9,820 nt of DNA from Thermoplasmata archaeon (GTDB taxonomy: Archaea > Thermoplasmatota > Thermoplasmata > Thermoplasmatales > Thermoplasmataceae), in NCBI GenBank assembly GCA_021797385.1, contig JAJZZW010000064.1, positions 1 to 9,820 of the forward strand. The letters run 5' to 3'. The translations under genes were made by a program, and so were the position numbers. Numbering within the stretch: position 1 is the stretch's first letter; every line of letters begins with the position of its first letter. The notes below the pieces were generated by a model that saw nothing but the letters and a program-made list of their open reading frames with translations, searched no databases and had not been told where the DNA came from. Shown here in pieces: positions 1 through 6,494 of this stretch.

Positions 1-225
1 CTGTTCATTTTTGATAGGAGCTACCCATGGTTTTTCAGAACAGGAATAATGAGTCTCGCCGCTGGTTCTACGGTATTTATTTTTGGGATAATATCGTTTA
101 TGTTCAACGTCAGTGCAGTGATCTGGGCGGGTTCTGTGGGTATTGGTGTTCTATTTATTTTGGCAGCGATTGTTAGACTGATTATCCAGGGAGGTTTAAG
201 TGAATATAAAAAAGGTACAAATTAG
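1..225 (+). CDS. C-terminal end of an unrecognised membrane protein (5' truncated)
   Basis: The reading frame is open from the first base of the window and ends at a TAG at 223-225, giving 74 residues of a protein whose start lies outside. The visible part has a short polar/aromatic stretch (DRSYPWFFRTG), then two hydrophobic segments at about residues 15-36 and 38-62, and a basic polar tail ending in SEYKKGTN. This is the pattern of the last two transmembrane helices of an integral membrane protein with a short, probably cytoplasmic, C-terminus. I do not recognise the family: no signature motif is present, and a transporter or a small multi-spanning protein are both possible. The codon choice (ATA, AGA, AGG) resembles that of the neighbours. 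The gene runs towards fdhA and is separated from it by a hairpin-forming inverted repeat. Confidence 0.6.
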   Translation: MFIFDRSYPWFFRTGIMSLAAGSTVFIFGIISFMFNVSAVIWAGSVGIGVLFILAAIVRLIIQGGLSEYKKGTN

Positions 226-230
226 GTTAA

Positions 231-272
231 TGTTTTTCAGTAATAATATTATAAAAGCTATTACGAAAAACA
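231..272. terminator. Inverted repeat between convergent genes, likely bidirectional terminator
   Basis: TGTTTTTC (231-238) pairs perfectly with GAAAAACA (265-272). After a single unpaired A at 239 the stem continues with GTAATA (240-245) against TATTAC (259-264), leaving a 13-base loop. The element lies in the 54-base gap between two stop codons (223-225 on +, 280-282 on -). Each strand presents a T5 run, at 233-237 on + and opposite A266-270 on -, so it could stop transcription both ways by oligo-U release, by the hairpin, or by both. Archaeal termination usually depends on U tracts, so the role of the stem is an inference. Confidence 0.6.
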
Positions 273-279
273 GTACTTC

Positions 280-2253
280 TCATGAGGAGGCGTGTATAAC
301 TGGAGATACAGTTACAGGAGTAAATTTGTATTTCGGTGTTCCTGTCTCGTCATCCAGTTCTGCGTCCACAACATAGTTTATGTCAGCATTATGCATATAC
401 GAAAAGACAACTCCAGGGATCACATCTTCGGTAATCCTTGCTGCTATTTCAAGCTGCCCCACCCTGGACTTCAGCAGAACCATGCTCCCCTCACTCACAC
501 CATATTTCTTTGCATCAACTGGATTGATCCACAGTGTAGGAATATACTTCTGCATTCCTGGAATCCTGTTTATGACCTCATCGGTGTTATACCTTGTAAC
601 GGTTCTTCCAGTTGAGAGTATCAGATCACTGCTTTCTTCCTTTGCCACAACAGGAATAAATTTCGCCTTTCCGTCCGGCAATGAGAATTTTTCGCTGTAC
701 AGATGGAGCTCACCATTCGGGTATCTTGAATTTTTGGAATAGTCCTTTACATCACTTATATTCACCCCCGAATATATCTTGGAAACCTTTTTCATCTCTT
801 CAAAATTTGCTTCCGGTGAGGTTTCAAAAGTAAAACCTGCCTTTTTGGCAATTCTTGCAAGAATTTCACCGTCAGGCAATGCCTCTCCTGGTGGGTCAAC
901 TGCCTTGAATCTCCACTTTACAAGTCTGTCAAGACTGGTAACAGAACCGTCCTTCTCTGCCCATGCGGCAGCCGGCAGTACTATATGGGCATAATCTGTA
1001 TTCTCTGTCATGAATATATCCTCAACAACAACCAGTTCTAGGGATTTAAGAAAATTCTCTATTCTCTTCTTGTCTGGCAGGCTTCTTACTGGATTGTACC
1101 CCATGAGGAACAGCGCCTTTATCTTTCCCTCATTTCCGTAGAATGCTTCTGGTATGTTTGTCCCCTTGCAGATTGGCGGTTTGAATCCCCATACCTTGGA
1201 TAATTCAGTGCTGTTTGCATCGTTCAATGGGCCATTTGGGAATATATCCGGTTTTATCAAATCCCCGGAACTTTGAACGTTTGTCTGTCCTCTATAAACT
1301 ACAATGCCTGTTCCCTCCTTTCCTATGTTACCGGTTAACAGCACGAGGTCTATGTAGGACTTAATGCCCTTTGTCCCGGTTGACTGGGTCAGCCCGAGAC
1401 CCCATGAAAAAATGGTTTTTCCTCCAGAAACGAGATCGGCAAATTGCTTTATGGTTTCTTTTGGAATACCTGTTTTCTCCTCTGCAAGTTCAAGAGTATA
1501 CGATGCAACCGTTGATTTATATGATTCAAAATCATCTGTTCTTGCAGTTATAAAGTTATTGTTAACACGGTTATTCTGTATGAGATAGTTTCCAACCGCA
1601 TTGAAAAGAAATATATCCGTGCGAGGCTTTATCTTTATATGGACATCTGCAAAAACGTCTGTTCTGGTGGTTCTTGGGTCTATGACTATAATCTTGGCAC
1701 CATTTTGCTTTGCCTCTACAAAATACTGTGATAGCACCGGATGGCTATCTGTGATAGATTCCCCAGCAATAACAATTACATCTGCTTTTGGAATTTCAGT
1801 AACGGATGTTGCACCTGCTCCTATGCCCACCATTTCCTTTAGTGCCTTTGCTGAGGGATCATGGCAAACTCTGGCACATGAATCCACATTGTTTGTGCCC
1901 AGTGCCCTTCCCAGTTTCTGGAACAGGTAAACCTCCTCAAGGGTGTTCTGGCAACCTCCATAAAATGCAACCGAATCAGGACCATATTTTCCCTGTATTT
2001 CTTTGATTTTTTTCACAACAAGATCTAAAGCACTATCCCAGTCTGTTCTCTCCAGATTGCCTTTATTCCTCACAAGTGGGTAGTATATTCTATCCCACAT
2101 GGTCAGAGCCTCGTGGGCAGCCGCGCCCTTACCACATATATGGCCATGACTGACAACATGTTCAGGAGTAGGTTTCACAGCAGTAATTATGTTGTTGACA
2201 GGCAATAGTTCTAATCCGCATCCGACACCGCAAAAGGGGCATATAGACTTCAT
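280..2253 (-). CDS. fdhA: Formate dehydrogenase alpha subunit, molybdopterin/[4Fe-4S], cysteine type
   Basis: This 657-residue protein belongs to the molybdopterin oxidoreductase family and is predicted to oxidise formate to CO2 at a Mo/W-bis-MGD centre. The N-terminal [4Fe-4S] site is C5-x2-C8-x3-C12-x27-C40, followed by K42, the usual electron-relay lysine. The catalytic motif VCHDPS places C130 as the metal ligand (codon TGC at 1866-1864, not a UGA selenocysteine) with H131 next to it. The Cys-His pair favours formate dehydrogenase over assimilatory nitrate reductase. RGQTNVQ (R321) matches the active-site arginine region of E. coli FdhF. The C-terminal cofactor-binding domain spans about 545-655. 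There is no Tat signal, so the enzyme is cytoplasmic. The length is close to FdhF (715), without extra ferredoxin domains. No beta/gamma subunit, hydrogenase, fdhD or formate transporter is adjacent, so the electron acceptor is unknown. The start is set by the first ATG, with a TATA-like box 24 bases upstream. Confidence 0.88.
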   Translation of the reverse strand: MKSICPFCGVGCGLELLPVNNIITAVKPTPEHVVSHGHICGKGAAAHEALTMWDRIYYPLVRNKGNLERTDWDSALDLVVKKIKEIQGKYGPDSVAFYGGCQNTLEEVYLFQKLGRALGTNNVDSCARVCHDPSAKALKEMVGIGAGATSVTEIPKADVIVIAGESITDSHPVLSQYFVEAKQNGAKIIVIDPRTTRTDVFADVHIKIKPRTDIFLFNAVGNYLIQNNRVNNNFITARTDDFESYKSTVASYTLELAEEKTGIPKETIKQFADLVSGGKTIFSWGLGLTQSTGTKGIKSYIDLVLLTGNIGKEGTGIVVYRGQTNVQSSGDLIKPDIFPNGPLNDANSTELSKVWGFKPPICKGTNIPEAFYGNEGKIKALFLMGYNPVRSLPDKKRIENFLKSLELVVVEDIFMTENTDYAHIVLPAAAWAEKDGSVTSLDRLVKWRFKAVDPPGEALPDGEILARIAKKAGFTFETSPEANFEEMKKVSKIYSGVNISDVKDYSKNSRYPNGELHLYSEKFSLPDGKAKFIPVVAKEESSDLILSTGRTVTRYNTDEVINRIPGMQKYIPTLWINPVDAKKYGVSEGSMVLLKSRVGQLEIAARITEDVIPGVVFSYMHNADINYVVDAELDDETGTPKYKFTPVTVSPVIHASS

Positions 2254-2273
2254 ATGTTATCAATTAATGAGAC

Positions 2274-2280
2274 TATTTAA
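2274..2280 (-). promoter_or_regulatory. TATA-like box of fdhA
   Basis: On the minus strand the bases read TTAAATA, centred about 24 bases before the fdhA ATG at 2253-2251. Archaeal transcription starts about 25 bases after the box, so the mRNA would begin at or next to the ATG (leaderless). No Shine-Dalgarno sequence precedes the start. The box is weaker than the glt one, so the assignment is tentative. Confidence 0.45.
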
Positions 2281-2370
2281 CGTTGTGCATTTCATTGAAT
2301 AGATTTACATTTAGAGATAATAAAAGGTCATTTTATGAGTTGATATGTAATATTCTAATGTTGAAATAAA

Positions 2371-2393
2371 TTACCCTAATGCATAGTTTACCC
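2371..2393 (+). promoter_or_regulatory. Direct TTACCC repeat flanking ATGCAT, possible regulator site
   Basis: TTACCC occurs at 2371-2376 and again at 2388-2393, 17 bases apart, with the palindrome ATGCAT (2379-2384) between them. These are the only C-runs in an otherwise very A/T-rich divergent promoter region. They lie 33-55 bases upstream of the glt TATA box, where an archaeal activator or dual regulator could bind. Nothing identifies the regulator, and chance cannot be excluded. Confidence 0.22.
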
Positions 2394-2425
2394 GTAAAAA
2401 TAATAAAAAATAATTAATTGCAAAA

Positions 2426-2434
2426 TTATATATA
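2426..2434 (+). promoter_or_regulatory. TATA box of the glutamate synthase operon
   Basis: TTATATATA is centred 30 bases before the ATG at 2460 and is a strong archaeal TBP site. It predicts a transcript starting within about five bases of the ATG. No ribosome-binding sequence lies between box and start, consistent with near-leaderless translation. Confidence 0.65.
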
Positions 2435-2453
2435 GATAGATAATAGCTATCAT
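2435..2453 (+). promoter_or_regulatory. Palindrome between TATA box and start of glt operon
   Basis: The perfect 8-base palindrome ATAGCTAT (2443-2450) lies inside a wider GATAG (2435-2439) / CTATC (2447-2451) inverted arrangement. It sits between the TATA box and the predicted transcription start, where a bound protein would block RNA polymerase. This is only a candidate operator, because short A/T-rich palindromes arise easily by chance. Confidence 0.2.
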
Positions 2454-2459
2454 AATACT

Positions 2460-4544
2460 ATGAGTAAAGTTGTTGCCAAATATATAGAGATGCCAAAAAG
2501 AAATATTAAGGATTTCTGGACTAATGATAAAATAAACCATATAAGAAAACTATCAAATTCACCGGAGGCGTCTGAAATTTTTATTAAAAATGATGATAGT
2601 TTGCGTATTCTGGACAGAATTGATTTTAACATTAATCGTTTTGCTTATATCCCTGAGGCAGGTGCAACAACTGAGTCTTCTCTGGCAGGGTATGATCTTT
2701 CAATCCCGGTCTATCTGGGTGATATGTCCTACGGTGCCTTAAGTGGCAATCCAAATATTGCCATAGCAAGAACTGCTGAAATAACCAGAACAATGGCTGG
2801 CACCGGAGAAGGGGGGCTTTATGGATCCGTTGCAGATACAAAGAGGATATTTGTCCAGTGGGCATCTGCCAGATTTGGTGTAAGTTTCGATGAACTGAAA
2901 TCCGGTGCCGGAATAGTAATAAAGATAGGGCAGGGTGCTAAACCCGGAATAGGGGGGCACTTGCCGGGCAGTAAAGTAACACGTGACATCTCAATAGCCA
3001 GAAAAATTCCCGAGGGAATTGATGCAATTTCACCTGCACCACATCATGATATATACTCCATAGAGGATCTTGCACAGCGTATAGAAGCATTGAAAATAAT
3101 GTCAGGAAAACCTGTATATGTCAAGGTGGCCGCAACCAACTATATTCCTTATATAGTCACAGGCATAGCCAGATCCGGTGCGGCAGGAGTAATTATAGAT
3201 GGACACGGTGCTGGAACAGGGGCTGCGCCGGTAACAGTAAGGGATAGTCTCGGAATACCTGTAGAAATGGCTGTTGCCTCATCACATAATATACTTACTA
3301 GGGAAGGTTTAAGAGAAAATTTCAGTATAATTGCTGCCGGGCGTGTTGCCGATTCCACCGACGCCATGAAGTTATACGCCCTGGGGGCAGATGTGGTGAG
3401 CCTGGGAACATCCGCACTGCTGGCAATGGGATGTGTTATGGTACGAAAGTGCAATCTCGGATACTGCCCTGCAGCACTGACCAACAGGGCAGACAATAAA
3501 ACCTTAATGGACATTGATTTTGGAATACAGCATACAGTTAATTTTGTTAATGGCTTTAAAACAGAAGTAGCACAGATGATGTCTGCTCTTGGAATAAAAA
3601 ACATGAAGGAACTTGTAGGCAACAAGAGTCTCCTTCATGGAGAAGGGCTTTCCAGAAATACATTGAAGGTACTGGGAATCGACTCTGCATCATCCATAAA
3701 TTTAAATTTTAAACAGGGCACATTCAATCCAGATAAAAAGTACATCAATGAACTGATAGTTAAAGGTGAACCTGTAATAAGCAGTATGGGAAGCAATGCG
3801 CCCCCAGATGTGGCGTTGCCTTCGAGGATAATAGACTGGTTGAGGCTTGATGGCGCACAGGTCACCAGGCCATCCATAGACCCCTACAGGGAGGATATAA
3901 ATCTTAATTTCTGTTTGTGCGGGGGTTCTATAAACATATCAATGCCGGTAATCATCAAGGTCAGCGATGCTGATATGGAAATAAAAAATGCACTTTCCTG
4001 GGCTGCCATGTTCACCGGCACAATGGTAATAGACGATGACCCGGGGAAGGAGTTCAGAAGTATTGCTATGACTGGAAGCAGTATTTACAAATATAAAAAG
4101 CATAGTTACTCTACCGGCAGAACCCTGAACTATACAATGGATGGCTTTGTCATAAGGAATGATTCTGATATGGAAATAAACATAGCATCACTGGATCAGG
4201 AATTAAAAAGTAAAGGAGTACGTGAAAATTATGATATTCTTGGAGAAATCGATTATTTCAGGAATACAGGGGATATAGTTAAATATCTTGCGCTGGGTTG
4301 CGATTCTATCATAATTTCTTACAGGGTATTCCAGGAAGGATTGAATAACAGCTCCAGTAATATCAGGGAAAAAGCTGTGAACTTCCTAATTGGAATTAAA
4401 AAGGAAATTGCCTTGATTTCAGGAGCAATGGGAATAGCCAATTTACAGTATTCCATTGTTGGAAATACCGAATTGTTGAGGGCTATAAATCTTGACAATA
4501 ATGTGGCAAGAAAAATAAATGTTGCGGAGGCGGGGTCCACATGA
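2460..4544 (+). CDS. gltB: Glutamate synthase subunit: FMN/3Fe-4S synthase domain followed by central domain
   Basis: This 694-residue protein is predicted to use FMN and a [3Fe-4S] cluster to reduce 2-oxoglutarate plus glutamine-derived ammonia to glutamate in the cytoplasm. Residues about 50-400 are the FMN-binding barrel: GEGG at 116-119, GQGAKPG at 157-163 with K161, IDGHGAGTGAAP at 246-257, and cluster ligands C325-x5-C331-x4-C336. GIGGHLPG replaces the GEGGQLPG of bacterial GltB, as in archaeal-type enzymes. Residues about 430-694 match the glutamate synthase central domain (SMGSNAPPDVAL at 442-453, AQVTRPSIDPYRE at 466-478, NFLIGIKKE at 641-649, MGI at 657-659). In canonical GltB that domain comes before the FMN barrel, so the order here is reversed. 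There are no N-terminal ferredoxin cysteines, unlike some archaeal homologues. The stop overlaps the next gene's start (ATGA), which implies translational coupling and a stoichiometric complex. The role in glutamate formation is well supported, but a Glx/Mgs-like variant substrate cannot be excluded. Confidence 0.88.
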   Translation: MSKVVAKYIEMPKRNIKDFWTNDKINHIRKLSNSPEASEIFIKNDDSLRILDRIDFNINRFAYIPEAGATTESSLAGYDLSIPVYLGDMSYGALSGNPNIAIARTAEITRTMAGTGEGGLYGSVADTKRIFVQWASARFGVSFDELKSGAGIVIKIGQGAKPGIGGHLPGSKVTRDISIARKIPEGIDAISPAPHHDIYSIEDLAQRIEALKIMSGKPVYVKVAATNYIPYIVTGIARSGAAGVIIDGHGAGTGAAPVTVRDSLGIPVEMAVASSHNILTREGLRENFSIIAAGRVADSTDAMKLYALGADVVSLGTSALLAMGCVMVRKCNLGYCPAALTNRADNKTLMDIDFGIQHTVNFVNGFKTEVAQMMSALGIKNMKELVGNKSLLHGEGLSRNTLKVLGIDSASSINLNFKQGTFNPDKKYINELIVKGEPVISSMGSNAPPDVALPSRIIDWLRLDGAQVTRPSIDPYREDINLNFCLCGGSINISMPVIIKVSDADMEIKNALSWAAMFTGTMVIDDDPGKEFRSIAMTGSSIYKYKKHSYSTGRTLNYTMDGFVIRNDSDMEINIASLDQELKSKGVRENYDILGEIDYFRNTGDIVKYLALGCDSIIISYRVFQEGLNNSSSNIREKAVNFLIGIKKEIALISGAMGIANLQYSIVGNTELLRAINLDNNVARKINVAEAGST
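3747..4541 (+). other. Region coding the displaced glutamate synthase central domain
   Basis: This stretch codes residues 430-694 of the first glt protein. Its motifs follow the order of the central domain of bacterial GltB: a glycine/serine SMG segment, an aspartate-bearing IDPYRE segment, a degenerate half-barrel, and a closing NxxxGIxK...MGI...L segment. The domain has no Fe-S cysteine triad of its own and normally acts structurally, linking the glutaminase to the synthase site. Confidence 0.75.
4526..4530 (+). promoter_or_regulatory. Shine-Dalgarno site for the second glt gene
   Basis: GGAGG ends 10 bases before the ATG at 4541 and lies inside the last codons of the first glt gene. It supports this ATG, which gives seven residues ahead of the catalytic cysteine. 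It contrasts with the other starts in the window, which have TATA boxes close by and no such site. Confidence 0.65.
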
Positions 4545-6439
4545 ATTACATACCTTCAAGTTGCGGTCTATTCGGCATTATGAGAAAAAATGATTCTCCA
4601 AAAATTTCAGGCAATGTACCGGTTAAATGCCTGGATTACATCAGGTACCGTGGAAGTGACAAGGGTTCAGGATATGCGTCATTTAACCTTAATGAAACAA
4701 ATAGTTTTACAGTTAAAATATTTTACAGGGATGAAGAAGAAAAACTGCAGGCATTGCTTCAGAATAACGGTATAACAATACACGGTTCTTATACAGAAGC
4801 AGGTAAATCAATAAAAAGTTGCTGTTATGATGTGGCTTTTGAGAATAGCAGGTCCCTGGATGACGTTAATGCAGCACTCTGGGATGAGGGCACTGGAAGA
4901 TTATACAGTGCCGGAAAATCACTTCTTGTATACAAAGGTGTTGGATACCCTGATGATGTCGGTAACGAATATGCTTTAGATGAAAAGGAAGCCGACATGT
5001 GGCTGGCACATACAAGACAGCCCACAAATTCTCCTGGATATCTGCCTTACTGGTCGCATCCATTTTCCACATTTAATATAGCAATAGTGCACAACGGTGA
5101 CATAAGCTCATTCGGTGCAAACAGAGAGTACCTGAAATCAAAGGGCGTGACAAGTTTTGTAGGCACTGACAGCGAGGTGATAGCCCACATTTTCAAGGAA
5201 CTGGTTGGAGAATATGATTTGATTACTTCATTGAAAATAATGTCCGGAAATATGGATAATCCACAGATCAGGTATAGAACAAGGGGATGCGTTCTGGACG
5301 GCCCGTATACACTCATCATAGGCTATGATGATGGACAGGATATATACATGATTGCCATGGCTGACCGCACAAAACTAAGGCCTGCCATACTCGGTGAGGA
5401 TGAAAAACACATTTTCATAGCCAGTGAGGAAAGCCAGATAAGGATCATGAGCCCGGATGCAAAAATATGGACCCTTGAACCGGGGTCGTTTTTCATTTCT
5501 TCCCTAAAAAATGGAATAATTAGTTCAGGAAGGGAAAAACATAAAAATACAGAAAAATTGGGTATTGCCCGTGAAAAAGGCATTGATGCGGCAAATATAG
5601 CTTATAACATGCTTGACCCTGAAATAATCAAATCCCCTGGAAACCGGGCGTGTGTAAATAATGTTGCAGGTCACAGATATATAGGCATAACATTTCCTGA
5701 TGAACACCGCAATGTCACATTATACGGGAATGCGGGTAATTGCCTCATGAATCTAAACGAAAATAATACAGTAACGGTCAGGGGCAACGTGGCCGACGAT
5801 TGCTGTGATGCCATGAACGGAGGTTTGTTGAAAATATTTGGAGATGCTGGTGATGTCCTTGGCCAGGCGCTGAGCGGCGGGAAAATATACATAACGGGGA
5901 ATGTGGGGAATAGAACATGCATACAGATGAGAGAATATGGGAATTCCATTCCACATGTTGTTATCAGGGGAAAATTCGATGATTATCTGGGAGAATATAT
6001 GGCCGGTGGTACAATTCTGGTATTATCCGATAACGGTGGAAATTTCGGTAAGTATATCGGATCAGGTATGCTCGGCGGCAGAATATTTATAAGGGGTATG
6101 GTGAAAAGCAAGAATATAGGGGTACAGCCACCACTACCGGTCAAAATAGGTATGTTAAAAGCACTAAAAATTGCCGGTATAATTGAAAAATCTGAATACA
6201 TCAGACTGATAAGGAAAAATTTCATAGACATAATAGAAGAACTTCCTGAAGATGCACAGATTTATGCGAGAAAGTATTATTCAGGGCATCAAATTCCTGA
6301 TTATAGCTATAGAAATCTTTCCTCTGAGGAAAAACATGATTTAAAAATTATTTTATCCGACTTCGATAGAGAAATGGGTAGGAATAGTATGAAGTACCTG
6401 GAAGATAAATTTACGGTGATAGTGCCCAGAAAAAGTTAA
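4541..6439 (+). CDS. Glutamate synthase subunit: class II glutaminase fused to GXGXG beta-helix domain
   Basis: This 632-residue protein is predicted to hydrolyse glutamine and pass ammonia to the FMN subunit encoded just upstream. Residues 8 to about 330 form a class II (Ntn) amidotransferase: SCGLFGI with C8 as the likely nucleophile, LAHTRQPTNSPG at 155-166, SHPFS at 172-176, VHNGDISSFGAN at 183-194 and GTDSEVIAH at 208-216. C8 must become N-terminal, so removal of MNYIPSS is expected. Residues about 390-525 carry the glycine-rich repeats of the GXGXG domain (GNAGN, GNVADD, GDAGDVLG, GNVGN, SDNGGNFG), normally the C-terminal beta-helix of GltB. A helical tail of about 100 residues follows and ends in FTVIVPRKS, resembling the end of canonical large chains. 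The two domains are usually separate genes in archaea, or separated by about 750 residues in bacterial GltB, so their direct fusion is notable. Relatives include GlxB/GlxC and MgsA/MgsB. Confidence 0.85.
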   Translation: MNYIPSSCGLFGIMRKNDSPKISGNVPVKCLDYIRYRGSDKGSGYASFNLNETNSFTVKIFYRDEEEKLQALLQNNGITIHGSYTEAGKSIKSCCYDVAFENSRSLDDVNAALWDEGTGRLYSAGKSLLVYKGVGYPDDVGNEYALDEKEADMWLAHTRQPTNSPGYLPYWSHPFSTFNIAIVHNGDISSFGANREYLKSKGVTSFVGTDSEVIAHIFKELVGEYDLITSLKIMSGNMDNPQIRYRTRGCVLDGPYTLIIGYDDGQDIYMIAMADRTKLRPAILGEDEKHIFIASEESQIRIMSPDAKIWTLEPGSFFISSLKNGIISSGREKHKNTEKLGIAREKGIDAANIAYNMLDPEIIKSPGNRACVNNVAGHRYIGITFPDEHRNVTLYGNAGNCLMNLNENNTVTVRGNVADDCCDAMNGGLLKIFGDAGDVLGQALSGGKIYITGNVGNRTCIQMREYGNSIPHVVIRGKFDDYLGEYMAGGTILVLSDNGGNFGKYIGSGMLGGRIFIRGMVKSKNIGVQPPLPVKIGMLKALKIAGIIEKSEYIRLIRKNFIDIIEELPEDAQIYARKYYSGHQIPDYSYRNLSSEEKHDLKIILSDFDREMGRNSMKYLEDKFTVIVPRKS

Positions 6440-6494
6440 TGGCTGAACAATAGAAATTTATAATGCTGTAAATATTGTACAGAAATACTGAACT

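Noticed and set aside
1861..1866. Possible selenocysteine at the formate dehydrogenase active site
   Set aside because: The codon is TGC (cysteine) on the minus strand and the reading frame contains no internal UGA, so no recoding is needed.
1601..1930. A 109-codon plus-strand frame within fdhA
   Set aside because: It is antisense to the conserved molybdopterin domain including the catalytic Cys-His motif. No start signal or recognisable protein features are present.
280..2253. Assimilatory nitrate reductase as the identity of the molybdopterin enzyme
   Set aside because: The histidine directly after the catalytic cysteine and the RGQTNVQ segment fit formate dehydrogenases better, and no nitrite reductase or nitrate transporter is nearby.
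3149..3625. A 158-codon open frame antisense to the first glt gene
   Set aside because: It lies wholly inside a strongly conserved FMN-domain coding region, has no recognisable family, no promoter and no ribosome-binding site, and its composition reflects the opposite strand's codons.
6440..6494. Small inverted repeat ACAATA/TATTGT between the glt operon and MFS gene
   Set aside because: The stem has only six A/T-rich pairs around a 20-base loop and does not extend, so it is not a convincing terminator hairpin.
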